The notes beneath the pieces were generated by a model. That model was given only the letters and a program-made list of their open reading frames with translations. It did not search any database and had not been told where the DNA came from. A program made the translations under genes and the position numbers. Below, piece after piece: positions 53,227 to 61,511 of a stretch of DNA of 64,000 nt (position 1 is its first letter; each line of letters begins with the position of its first letter). This DNA comes from Rhodoferax sp. (GTDB taxonomy: Bacteria; Pseudomonadota; Gammaproteobacteria; Burkholderiales; Burkholderiaceae_C), in the NCBI GenBank assembly GCA_030645355.1, contig JAUSNJ010000111.1:1-64000 (forward strand), read 5' to 3'.

Positions 53227-54124
53227 ACCCGTATCCATACCCATATCCGTATCCATAGCCCGCTTTAAAGGATGTTGTCGCCTGATTGAGCATCATGAGC
53301 TTGATCGGGCAGGCTTCGATGGTGGATAGTGCATTGCGAACGGCTGACTGAAGCGTTGTTTCCGCTTTGACGACAATAACAATCTGCCCCATGTGAGTGG
53401 CCAGCACGCGAGACTCAGTGGTCAATAGCAGGGGCGGCGAATCAAAAATAATGATTCGATCAGAATAACGATTACCTATGTCTTCTATCAGACGCGTCAT
53501 GGCATCGCTGGCCAGCAATTCCGTCGCACGAGGGTGCGCGGTGCCACTGGGCAAAATGGTGAGTTTTTCGATATTGGTTTTGAGCAGTACGCTCGATAGA
53601 TCGCAGGACTCATCCACCACCAGATCCAGAAGCCCTGGACTAGGGGGTAGACCCAGACGGTTGAGGATCGAGGGGCGCGCTACATCTGCATCCACCAGCA
53701 TGACGGTGTAATCCAGCTCGGTTGCAATGCTCAATGCAAGGTTGATCGCAGTAAAGCTCTTACCTTCGCCCGGCAACGCACTTGTCACCATGATGAGATT
53801 GCCATTGTGGATCACGCTTGCGCCCTTGCCTGTAGCGTTCGCTATGAGGGGGCGTTTGATAACGCGAAACTGGTCAGCGATCTGGGAGCGAGGGGAATTG
53901 GGACTCACAATTCCGGCGGCGGCAAGTGCATTCAAATCTATCTCGACGCTGCGAGACGTAGTGATGGGCTGCACTGGTTGTTCAGCCGCAGAAACAGTTG
54001 CTGGCGAGGCGACGTTTTGTTTTATCGCGGGCAACACCCCTGCTGCTGAGACCGCCGGGATTTCAGCCCCTGCGCGCTTGAGCTGTTCCAGGCGCCGGGC
54101 TGCTTGTTCGATCAGGCTACTCAT
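53204..54124 (-). CDS. XrtA-associated tyrosine autokinase (Wzc/CpsD-like)
   Basis: A 306-residue BY-kinase cytoplasmic domain of the TIGR03018 type. Walker A is SALPGEGKSFTAINLA at about residues 115-130, Walker A' is VMLVDADVARPSILNRLG, and Walker B lies in IIIFDSPPLLLTTES. The C-terminus is a (YG)6 repeat followed by QEASN, the tyrosine cluster for autophosphorylation. It partners the Wzz-like protein upstream (6 bases away) to control polymer length, and the phosphatase at 56536 should reverse it. The YG-coding DNA is also the start region of the next gene. Confidence 0.94.
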   Translation of the reverse strand: MSSLIEQAARRLEQLKRAGAEIPAVSAAGVLPAIKQNVASPATVSAAEQPVQPITTSRSVEIDLNALAAAGIVSPNSPRSQIADQFRVIKRPLIANATGKGASVIHNGNLIMVTSALPGEGKSFTAINLALSIATELDYTVMLVDADVARPSILNRLGLPPSPGLLDLVVDESCDLSSVLLKTNIEKLTILPSGTAHPRATELLASDAMTRLIEDIGNRYSDRIIIFDSPPLLLTTESRVLATHMGQIVIVVKAETTLQSAVRNALSTIEACPIKLMMLNQATTSFKAGYGYGYGYGYGYGQEASN

Positions 54125-54130
54125 AAATAT

Positions 54131-55708
54131 TCATCCTGCGCGCCCAGACAACAAAGAAAATGCGACCATTCCGACGGCGAACATGAGCACCAAAGCCCCG
54201 GAAGCACCGGCAAATTTCTTGACATCAGTTTTTCTGGAGGCCAGCTCTGCATCACTGAGTATGAGCGACACGGTTCCAAGCAACGGCAGCCCCACCGCAT
54301 CAGTGAGCGATCGGGGGTCATAGAAAACGGACCGCAGCTGACTAATAGCAAACGATATGGCCATTCCCGCTGCAATAGCGGCCAGCAAAGCCAGAGGCAG
54401 CAACAGCAATCGATTGGGTGCCACGGGTTTGGGTGACGCGCGGGGGGGGTCGATCAGGCGGAAATCGGCAACACCTGCCGCACTGTCCAGGTCACCTGAG
54501 AGTGCTGCGGATTCACGCCGTGCGACCAAGTCGTTGTAATTCTTCTTGTTGATATCGTAGTCGCGGTTGAGTTGTGCAAATTCGGCTTCTATTTGAGGTG
54601 CTGTCTTCATCAACTCAAGTGCTCTGCGATATCTTGCCTCATACTCGCCGACCCGTGCTCGCAAGGACGCAACTTGCACCTCAGCTGTGGCCAATAGACG
54701 GCCCAATTCTTGCGCAGCCAGATTCGAGCCCCCGGAAGACGGCATGGGGTTTGAAAGTGCCGCTTTGCGCAGTTGTTGAACTTCTCTTCGCTTCAAGTCT
54801 TCCAATTCCCTAATCATTCGGCGCGTTCCAGCTACATCGGGGTGCTGCTCCGTATAGCGCTGAAGCAAGTTATCCAGATTTCTTTTTTGGGCATCAATAC
54901 GCGCGTCAATCTCCGGCGTCGATACGCTCACATTTGACTCTTGTAGCAGACTCCTCGACGTCAAATTGTTGCTTTGATTCTTTTCCTCGTCCAATTGACT
55001 CTTGGCCGAATTGCGGGCGTTTTCAGCCTCGCGGAGCTCCAGTCTCGCCTGATTGAGTTGCGTGTTGATGGACCCTAACTGTTCGGCCATCCCCTTGCCT
55101 TCACCAGCCTGCAATTCGAGATTGCGCAACTTGAACTCCTTGAGGCGCGTCTCGGCTTCCTGGAGCTTGGTCTCGTAAGACTTGATCTGTTCGTCGATAA
55201 ACCTCTTGGCAACTTCGGAGTCCTTGCGGCTGTCGCCTAAACTGGACTCCACAAAAATAGATACCAGCGCCTGCACGACACGTTTGGCTTTGTCCGGGCT
55301 GACATCTCGATACGAAAGTGTGTAAAGGTTGTCGCGGCCAACGGTCTTGATTTCCAGTGTCTTGGTCAGACCCTCTATTAGGTTTTCCTGTTCAGCCTTG
55401 GACTGGGCACTTAGGTCCAAGTCCGCCATACGGACAAGCTTTTCAATGTTGGGTCGGCTGATGAGTGTGCGACTGAGCATGCTGACTTGCTGATCGACAT
55501 TGGGCTGTACAGCCAAACCAGACATCAAGGGCTTGAGGATGGATTGCGTGTCGACATAAATTCGAGCTGAAGCCTCGTACTTGTCCGGAACTACCAGCAC
55601 AATAACCACACCGATCGCTGCCACGATCCAAGCCGTCAATAGCCCCATCCAACGGTGCTTCCACATGCCCCGGAGTATGGTCAGACCCTGACTGATTAAC
55701 TCATCCAT
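54131..55708 (-). CDS. XrtA-associated chain-length determinant protein (Wzz-like)
   Basis: A 525-residue PCP-type protein of the TIGR03007 class. A first membrane segment at about residues 20-40 (GLLTAWIVAAIGVVIVLVVP) is followed by the Wzz domain DKYEASARIYVDTQSILKPLM, a long periplasmic coiled coil at about residues 165-420 with many Glu/Arg/Gln heptads, and a second membrane segment near 435-460 after the proline-rich DPPRASPKPVAPNR. It sets polymer length together with the autokinase. It follows the export protein gene with a 78-base gap. Confidence 0.94.
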   Translation of the reverse strand: MDELISQGLTILRGMWKHRWMGLLTAWIVAAIGVVIVLVVPDKYEASARIYVDTQSILKPLMSGLAVQPNVDQQVSMLSRTLISRPNIEKLVRMADLDLSAQSKAEQENLIEGLTKTLEIKTVGRDNLYTLSYRDVSPDKAKRVVQALVSIFVESSLGDSRKDSEVAKRFIDEQIKSYETKLQEAETRLKEFKLRNLELQAGEGKGMAEQLGSINTQLNQARLELREAENARNSAKSQLDEEKNQSNNLTSRSLLQESNVSVSTPEIDARIDAQKRNLDNLLQRYTEQHPDVAGTRRMIRELEDLKRREVQQLRKAALSNPMPSSGGSNLAAQELGRLLATAEVQVASLRARVGEYEARYRRALELMKTAPQIEAEFAQLNRDYDINKKNYNDLVARRESAALSGDLDSAAGVADFRLIDPPRASPKPVAPNRLLLLPLALLAAIAAGMAISFAISQLRSVFYDPRSLTDAVGLPLLGTVSLILSDAELASRKTDVKKFAGASGALVLMFAVGMVAFSLLSGRAG

Positions 55709-55786
55709 CGGGGAATTACTCTTAAATTGGAAAAAAGCATCGCAACGCTATCGCATGTACAGCGTGCGGAGAATATTGGGCTGAAA

Positions 55787-56416
55787 TCAGAACCAGCCTT
55801 GGGGAATGATAAGGATGTCCCCCGGGCGCATCTCGACATTGGCAGAAATATCCCCGCGCTTGATCAAGTCGTTGATGCGCACAGCATAGCGCTTGGCCCC
55901 CTCGGAGGCCCGCGTGATAGATGCTGAATTGCCATCCGCAAAATCGGTCAGACCACCAACCGCGATCATCACATCCAGCAGAGTCATCTTTTGCTTATAG
56001 GGCAAGGCCTGCGGTTTGGATGCTTCGCCAACTACTCGGATTTGTTCACTGTACGGACCTACAAAACTCGTCACGATAACGGTTACGACGGGATCGCGTA
56101 CAAATTTACCCAGCGCTTTTTCGATCTCTCTGGCTATTTCGACGGATGTTTTGCCTTGAGCGACGAGCTCATCTACCAACGGAGTAGAGATTTTGCCGTC
56201 CGGGCGCACGGGCGCCGATAGAGAGAGCTCAGGGTTGCGCCACACAATGATGCTCAATGTGTCTCCCGCACCGACGAGATAGTTGTAATCAGGTGCAGCT
56301 GCAAGGGCGGGTGCCTGATTCACGGGCTTGCCAGCGCAAGCTGCTACCAAACCAACAAGTAGACTTATGGCAAACCAGCGAATGGATGCAGTAAGAAAAG
56401 CGTGAATGACTTTCAA
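55787..56416 (-). CDS. XrtA-associated polysaccharide export lipoprotein (Wza-like)
   Basis: A periplasmic/outer-membrane export protein of the TIGR03027 type, with the polysaccharide-export domain YLVGAGDTLSIIVWRNPELS, TPLVDELVAQGKTSVEIAREIEKAL, a SLBB-like part VRVVGEASKPQALPY, and MRPGDILIIPQGWF at the end. The lipobox is LVAAC. The track frame starts at 56491 with a TTG; a TTG at 56416 preceded by GGGGG at good spacing gives a 27-residue lipoprotein signal and 209 residues in all, so I prefer it, though the start is uncertain. It is the first gene of the long minus-strand core operon and divergent from the phosphatase. Confidence 0.9.
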   Translation of the reverse strand: MKVIHAFLTASIRWFAISLLVGLVAACAGKPVNQAPALAAAPDYNYLVGAGDTLSIIVWRNPELSLSAPVRPDGKISTPLVDELVAQGKTSVEIAREIEKALGKFVRDPVVTVIVTSFVGPYSEQIRVVGEASKPQALPYKQKMTLLDVMIAVGGLTDFADGNSASITRASEGAKRYAVRINDLIKRGDISANVEMRPGDILIIPQGWF

Positions 56417-56535
56417 GGAATACCCCCGTGACGTATAGACGGCAATTGTTTTGCTTATCGCAAGAATATAGCGCATTTGCGTGACTGGCAAGAACCGTCG
56501 AGGTCGGTCGCTGCGCAGATTGCTTCCTAGAATGC

Positions 56536-57009
56536 ATGCAAATGATTAAGCTCCTGCTGGTGTGTACTGCCAATATTTGCCGCTCTCCCATGGCGCTGAC
56601 AGTGACACGCGAACTAGTGGCGCAGTGCGGTTTGTCGCGGGCTATACAAGTCGAATCGGCCGGTACCCATGCGCCAGCGCCCGCCCAGCCGCCCGACCCG
56701 CGGGCCATTGATGCATTGCTGCGTCGTGGTTACAAACCAAAAAAAACTCGATCAGTCCGAATCACAGTGGGCCACTTCGCGGAGTTTGATCTGGTCTTGG
56801 CCATGGATGCAAGTAACTTGGCTGAATTGCGCAGGATATGTCCCGCTGAGTTCGCGCACAAACTGCGATTGTTTCTGAGCTTTGCGCCAGATTCCGGGCG
56901 TACCGAGGTGCCAGATCCGTATTACGGTAGTGTTGCAGGGTTTGAGGTCGTACTGGACTTGTGTGAGGCTGGGGCGGGCGGCTTAGTGGGCAGCTACACT
57001 GGGCAATAG
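56536..57009 (+). CDS. Low-molecular-weight protein-tyrosine phosphatase (Wzb-like)
   Basis: A 157-residue LMW phosphatase. The P-loop is VCTANICRSP with Cys10 and Arg16, and the general acid is Asp127 in VPDPYYG. It should dephosphorylate the tyrosine tail of the XrtA autokinase, so that cycling of phosphorylation drives polymer export. It is divergent from the export-protein gene, about 120 bases apart, and convergent with the ThiF-like gene. Confidence 0.93.
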   Translation: MQMIKLLLVCTANICRSPMALTVTRELVAQCGLSRAIQVESAGTHAPAPAQPPDPRAIDALLRRGYKPKKTRSVRITVGHFAEFDLVLAMDASNLAELRRICPAEFAHKLRLFLSFAPDSGRTEVPDPYYGSVAGFEVVLDLCEAGAGGLVGSYTGQ

Positions 57010-57048
57010 CGGCAATGTCGTCCCCACAACTGGTTATCAAGGGCATTG

Positions 57049-57948
57049 TCAGGCGCCCCTTGCAGGCATTTCTCCGCGCAGCATGGGACGTATAAACCTC
57101 AGCAGAAGCCGCTGCATAGGATTTGCATTGCCAAAAGGGCGCCAGGTAAATTTGAGTCTTTGGTGGTAGGCATCAAAGTGCATTCCCCAAGGGGCTGCCT
57201 TTACACCACCTCGACCCAGTAAAATTTTGAGTACTGCGGCACCCATCACTCCGGCGCACAGGTCACAGGCCATTATGGTTGACGGCCCGCGCTTTTCTTG
57301 AAAGTTCACGGCCTCCGGGGCTACCAGATAGTCTCGCTGCATCATGGCAGGCGACAGGCCGGCGATGAATCGTGCGTATTGCTCCTGAACGTCGTGCCCC
57401 TCCCATTTGAAGTAGTCTTCAGCGCTCATGCCTGTCGGAGAAAAATACAGAAACGCGGTGCCGATGCCGAGTGGGGCGGCGGTTAGGACCGGAATGCCTT
57501 TCTCGCGGCACTTGGCGAACACCATGCGCCGGGCCGGTAACGCAAAAAAGTCCAATCCGTCGACATAGATGTCCACATCGCGCAAAAACTCATCTACGTT
57601 TTCCGGTTGCACCCCTTGAGGAAACAGGCGAAGTTCAGTTTCAGGATTGATGTCCAGGGCAATTCGGGCCACGGTATCAATTTTCGGCTGCCCCAGAGAT
57701 GATACAAATGCCCCCGCTTGCCGGTTGAGGTTGTGCACATCAAAGTCATCAAAGTCGGAAATATGGAATCGGCTGATGCCCAAACGGGACAGGGTACGCA
57801 AATGCGCGCCACCCACACCGCCCAGGCCGGCGATTGCAATGCGCGCTGTGCGCAGACGTTCTTGCTCCGCAGTGGTAACCCAGCCGATATTGCGGGAAAA
57901 AGCTTTGGCGTAGTCAAAGACTGGCGCCGCTCCGGAGGAGGTGCTCAT
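57049..57948 (-). CDS. ThiF/MoeB-like E1 adenylyltransferase
   Basis: A 299-residue E1-like enzyme. The nucleotide loop IAGLGGVGGAHLRTLSRLG is followed by SDFDDFDVHNLNRQ with the conserved Asp, Asn and Arg, then DIYVDGLDFFALPARR and FLYFSPTG. Only one CxxC (CDLC) is seen where zinc-binding E1 enzymes have two, and no catalytic cysteine is obvious, so it probably only adenylates a C-terminal or side-chain carboxylate. Its usual partners (ThiS/MoaD-type proteins) are not nearby. It faces away from a PEP-CTERM gene and shares the neighbourhood with a nitroreductase-like gene, a combination also known as fused proteins elsewhere. Confidence 0.88.
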   Translation of the reverse strand: MSTSSGAAPVFDYAKAFSRNIGWVTTAEQERLRTARIAIAGLGGVGGAHLRTLSRLGISRFHISDFDDFDVHNLNRQAGAFVSSLGQPKIDTVARIALDINPETELRLFPQGVQPENVDEFLRDVDIYVDGLDFFALPARRMVFAKCREKGIPVLTAAPLGIGTAFLYFSPTGMSAEDYFKWEGHDVQEQYARFIAGLSPAMMQRDYLVAPEAVNFQEKRGPSTIMACDLCAGVMGAAVLKILLGRGGVKAAPWGMHFDAYHQRLKFTWRPFGNANPMQRLLLRFIRPMLRGEMPARGA

Positions 57949-57980
57949 ACTTCAGGTCTCCCGTAGATGCTCTACTCTAC

Positions 57981-58007
57981 CTGAATTCACTGAATTCACT
58001 GAATGCA
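57981..58007. repeat. CTGAATTCA tandem repeat (about three units)
   Basis: CTGAATTCA twice, then CTGAATGCA, immediately followed within 30 bases by a run of ten C (58028-58037). Both lie in the region between the ThiF-like and PEP-CTERM genes. Confidence 0.6.
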
Positions 58008-58162
58008 CGCGCACAGGGCGCTTGCCTCCCCCCCCCCAGACGCCACAGATCACTGCTAGTCGAGATGAATATGTCGAAATTCTTGACAACGCTGAATACC
58101 CGCCCAGCGCTCAGAAAAAATTATATGTTTGAAATCAATGGGTTACGCTAATTTCAGAAGGG

Positions 58163-58178
58163 TGGCACGGTTGGTGCT
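58163..58178 (+). promoter_or_regulatory. Sigma-54 (RpoN) promoter of the PEP-CTERM gene
   Basis: TGGCACGGTTGGTGCT matches the consensus TGGCACG-N4-TTGCW at all fixed positions but one (G for the first T), with the -24 GG and -12 GC exactly 12 bases apart. Transcription would begin near 58190, about 37 bases ahead of the ATG at 58227. PEP-CTERM genes of other bacteria are known to be switched on by RpoN with the PrsK/PrsR two-component pair, which fits. Confidence 0.82.
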
Positions 58179-58226
58179 TTAACCCATTCGTGGTTGAGTA
58201 ATCAATATGTTTCAAAGGGGTACAAA

Positions 58227-59066
58227 ATGAAAGCAGCAACGTTTACCAAACGTGCAATCCAAAGCCTGGTAGGCACTTTGGCCGTGGCGGCGTCGTTTGG
58301 CGCGCTGGCCAGCCCAGTGGTGACACTGTGGGGTTTTGAGGTCAACAGTGGATTCTCGTCTTACTTGGATAGCAATGGTTCTACGGCAGGTATTACTGCC
58401 AGCAATCCGAATCCCAATCTAGGTATGCCATCCCTTCTGTCTTGGGGTGTGCCAGCTGGCGCCGACCAATCTTCACTTGGTGTCGGTTCAGCTACCAACG
58501 GTGTGTTCGGTGGCCTGATCACGACCAACGCTGCGGCCATTGATACGGTTCAGGTGATTCACAACAACTTTCCAATCTTGGCAACGTCACCTTCACTTAA
58601 GTCTGCAACTTTGTTCGATGTGATTACTTTGCAAGCATTGAATCCCGGACCTGACGCTCCCTTCAATGCGGCAGCCTTGTCATTCAATATCAATTTCTTG
58701 GAGACTTCCAACAGTGCTTTCTGTGTTGTTGCGAGCCCCACTCCATGTAACGATATTTTCGTAATTGATGTAACCAACGCCGGTTTTAATCCCATCAATA
58801 ACACGCTGGTTCAGAACTTTGACTATAACTTCAACTCGTATACAGCCGTACTGAGTATTGATGGTTTGGGTGTTCTGTCGAACGCCGCTTGCTCTGCTGC
58901 AGGTGCAGCCAATGGTTGCATTGGCTTCACTACTGTCGAAAATCAAAGCAACGTCATGCAAGTGAAGCTTGCGATCAACGCTGTGCCAGAACCTGGTTCA
59001 TTGGCTCTGTTGGGTCTTGGCTTGGTTGGTTTGGGAATGGCTCGTCGCCGCAAGAACGCTGCCTGA
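58227..59066 (+). CDS. PEP-CTERM sorting-domain protein (THxN-like family)
   Basis: The ATG at 58227 (MKAATFTKRAIQSLVG) has AAAGGGG upstream and is preferred to the track start at 58194, which lies at the predicted transcript start. The 279-residue protein has a signal peptide ending FGALAS and a C-terminal tail NAVPEPGSLALLGLGLVGLGMARRRKNAA: the PEP motif, a membrane helix and a basic end, the exosortase recognition signal. The middle (LLSWGVPAGADQSSLGVGS ... VQVIHNNFPI) resembles the THxN family of PEP-CTERM proteins, with Ile in place of the Thr. It should be an extracellular matrix or floc-related protein processed by the exosortase A encoded at 45894. A strong terminator follows. Confidence 0.93.
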   Translation: MKAATFTKRAIQSLVGTLAVAASFGALASPVVTLWGFEVNSGFSSYLDSNGSTAGITASNPNPNLGMPSLLSWGVPAGADQSSLGVGSATNGVFGGLITTNAAAIDTVQVIHNNFPILATSPSLKSATLFDVITLQALNPGPDAPFNAAALSFNINFLETSNSAFCVVASPTPCNDIFVIDVTNAGFNPINNTLVQNFDYNFNSYTAVLSIDGLGVLSNAACSAAGAANGCIGFTTVENQSNVMQVKLAINAVPEPGSLALLGLGLVGLGMARRRKNAA

Positions 59067-59087
59067 TCCATCGCACCTTCGGGGCAT

Positions 59088-59116
59088 AAAAAAACCCTCT
59101 CACGAGGGTTTTTTTT
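59088..59116 (+). terminator. Rho-independent terminator of the PEP-CTERM gene
   Basis: A7-CCCTC-TCAC-GAGGG-T8: a five-pair GC stem with flanking A and T runs, 21 bases after the stop codon. The A run on the other side would let it act in both directions. Confidence 0.92.
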
Positions 59117-59208
59117 CGCCTGCGCGCAATTGAACGTCTGCGAAACAACGGCAAGAGTCCTGCGGAAACCATCAAGAATGCGAGGCTGTTTAAACAGAGG
59201 GGGTTTAG

Positions 59209-60261
59209 ATGAAGAGTCCACTTTTGGAAATCGTCGGGGCTGGCGCGTTGGCGCCCTCTGCGGACAACGAGCACGTGTTTCGTGCCGAGATACTCGAGGC
59301 GGGCATCCGCCTGTGGCCAACGGCGGAGTTTGCAGCCCTAACCACTGAGGACCGCTTGCGCCGCGTGCTCGGTATGCTGTCAATGGGGGCGGTTCTCGAA
59401 AATATGCGACTGCGCGCTGTCGAGCTGGGCTTCGCCGTGCAAGTCAAGTGGTTGTCCGGTTCCGGCAGCGAGCCAATAGCACAGATCAACGTGCAGAGAG
59501 CGGAGTCACAAACTTCTGATGACTTGGCGGCGGCTATTCCAGCACGCCATAGCAACCGGCGCATGTACCACGGACCGGTCTTAACCCCGCATGAGACCGC
59601 ACAGCTGAACGCGGCCGTGGCTCCCGTGGCGGGCACACAGCTGATCTGGTTGCAAGGCGCGGCCCGCCGTCAGGCGCTGGGGCTGATCTGGCAAGCTGAG
59701 AGTGAGCGCTTTTTGCGCCAGGACTTGCACCACGAAATTTTCTCCTCCATACGTTTTGACTTGTCTTGGACAGCCAATGCGCAATGGTCATTACCTCCTG
59801 GGGCATTGGAGATCGAACCCCCAATGCGCCCAATGTTTAAGTTGTTGCGCCACTGGGGTTTGATGCGTCCGCTCACTTGGCTGGGTGTGCACCGATTGCT
59901 GGGTCTGCGCGCAGGTTGGATGCCCGCCTGGCAAGCACCCGCGTTAGGTCTGCTGGTTTCGCCGCTTCCAGTTGAAGAGGGGGCAGTCGCCGTAGGCACC
60001 GCTCTGGAGCGGCTGTGGCTGCAGGCGAGCCTGCTCGAATTGGCGCTTCAGCCCCTGGCTGCCTCGGCCGTACTGATGCAACCTTCAACCTATGCTCATG
60101 GGGCGTCTGATGCACTGCGGGCGACCTTGGCAGCGGGATGGCAATCCATCGCGCCAGGCACTACGCCCTTGATGGTGGTCCGCATGGGCCGGGCAGCAAT
60201 GCCATCATTGCGCAGTGGGCGCCGGCCGGTGGAAGAATACCTGCTACCTGCTCAAAAATAG
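59209..60261 (+). CDS. Nitroreductase-like protein (Acg-type, possible partner of the ThiF-like protein)
   Basis: A 350-residue protein whose opening AGALAPSADNEHVFRAEI resembles the FMN-binding start of nitroreductase/Acg proteins, which usually read PSxDNxQPW. Other family-like parts are ARHSNRRMYHGPVLT and the late block LAAGWQSIAPGTTPLMVVRMGRAAMPSLRSGRRPVEEYL. The usual flavin-contacting Gln-Pro-Trp is replaced by His-Val-Phe, so cofactor binding or activity may be changed. It starts about 90 bases after the terminator and ends in a 10-base convergent overlap with the outer-membrane barrel gene. Confidence 0.82.
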   Translation: MKSPLLEIVGAGALAPSADNEHVFRAEILEAGIRLWPTAEFAALTTEDRLRRVLGMLSMGAVLENMRLRAVELGFAVQVKWLSGSGSEPIAQINVQRAESQTSDDLAAAIPARHSNRRMYHGPVLTPHETAQLNAAVAPVAGTQLIWLQGAARRQALGLIWQAESERFLRQDLHHEIFSSIRFDLSWTANAQWSLPPGALEIEPPMRPMFKLLRHWGLMRPLTWLGVHRLLGLRAGWMPAWQAPALGLLVSPLPVEEGAVAVGTALERLWLQASLLELALQPLAASAVLMQPSTYAHGASDALRATLAAGWQSIAPGTTPLMVVRMGRAAMPSLRSGRRPVEEYLLPAQK

Positions 60262-61508
60262 TAAGTTCCCAGCGCCTGCACCACGCGCCGGTCGGGCAAG
60301 ATGCCAAATTCGCTGCCCGCAGAGCCGGTGTTGTGCTGTAGCTGCAGCGTGAGATCAAAGTTGCGCCAGTGGTGGCGCAGCTCCAGCCACGTCAGACGGC
60401 TGTCGTCGTCCCCATTGAATCGCACGTAGCCCGTCAGGTCGAGGTCCTTCAGCCAGAGGCCTTTTTGCATCACATACAGCAGGTAGGCTTGTCGGGGTGC
60501 CAGTTCCTGCAAGCGCAAGGATTCGCGCAAGTAGCCCAGTTGTTGTGCTGTGCCTAAAGCACCCCAACCCGCAGAATCCAGTGCGAAGCCGTTGTACTGG
60601 TACTCCAACGTGAAGGACGTTTTGCTCAGGGTGGTGTAAGTCACGCCTCCGACAAACCGGTTGCGCGTGACTTCGGACGGCGTGCCACCAAACACCCGGT
60701 TCACCAGCGCCGGCTCAGAACCCGTGGTCCACTCCAGGTGTGCCACTGCGGCGTCCGACAGGAGGGCTGTCATATTGGCACCCAGTGTGGGCTTGAGTCC
60801 GCTTTCCTGGTAGAGCAGCACCTGGCTGTTGACGCTTTGCGAAAACTGCGTTCCCACCGTGATGACTGCACGGTCACGGTTGTTGGTAGAGCCCAGGTCC
60901 AGGTCCCAGGTGTCGATGCTGGGCTTGTCCGCCAGCTTGGGGGAATACGCCACGGACAGCGATCCCCCATTCCAAAGCTGTTGGGCCCGCAGCATCACCG
61001 AGCCCATACGGTTCTGGCGTAGCGCAAAGGGGTCGGCACTGGTGATGACCCGCAAGCTGCCATCGCGAAAAAAGTCAGTAGGGTTGTAGCCAAAGCCCGG
61101 TCCGTTGCGCTGGTTGATGCGCCCCAGGTCGATCACCGTGTCACCGCCACCGGGCTGCCAGCTCAAATATGCTTCGCGCAAGCTGTTTCTTTGTGTGTCC
61201 GCTTCTGTCCCTGTTGCGCGAATCACGTCCAACCGGTTCGAAAGCACCGCACGCAGTCCGGTCCCAATGCGGCCAGAATACAGCACGTCCAAAGACACAC
61301 GACTACTGTCTATGCTATCGGGCGCATAGCGCTGACTGGCATTGGCAACGGCACCCTCAATGGACCACTTGGTGTTGCTGGGCGACTCAGCAGCGGTTAC
61401 TGGCGCACTTTCCAGGTTGAGCGCATCTTCCTGGGCTTGGGCTGGTAACGCCAGAAGGGCAGATGCAGCGAGGCAGGCATAGATGTTGGAGTTTTTCAGG
61501 AGCTGCAT
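60252..61508 (-). CDS. Outer-membrane beta-barrel protein of unknown function
   Basis: A 418-residue protein with a signal peptide (ACLAASALLALPAQAQ) and alternating strands through to the C-terminal ALGTYYF, the terminal-phenylalanine signal for BAM-dependent outer-membrane insertion. The family cannot be named. It starts 3 bases after the LolA-like gene stops, and an ABC transporter lies upstream on the same strand, so all four genes probably act together in moving a lipid or hydrophobic compound to or from the outer membrane. Confidence 0.82.
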   Translation of the reverse strand: MQLLKNSNIYACLAASALLALPAQAQEDALNLESAPVTAAESPSNTKWSIEGAVANASQRYAPDSIDSSRVSLDVLYSGRIGTGLRAVLSNRLDVIRATGTEADTQRNSLREAYLSWQPGGGDTVIDLGRINQRNGPGFGYNPTDFFRDGSLRVITSADPFALRQNRMGSVMLRAQQLWNGGSLSVAYSPKLADKPSIDTWDLDLGSTNNRDRAVITVGTQFSQSVNSQVLLYQESGLKPTLGANMTALLSDAAVAHLEWTTGSEPALVNRVFGGTPSEVTRNRFVGGVTYTTLSKTSFTLEYQYNGFALDSAGWGALGTAQQLGYLRESLRLQELAPRQAYLLYVMQKGLWLKDLDLTGYVRFNGDDDSRLTWLELRHHWRNFDLTLQLQHNTGSAGSEFGILPDRRVVQALGTYYF

Positions 61509-61511
61509 GGT

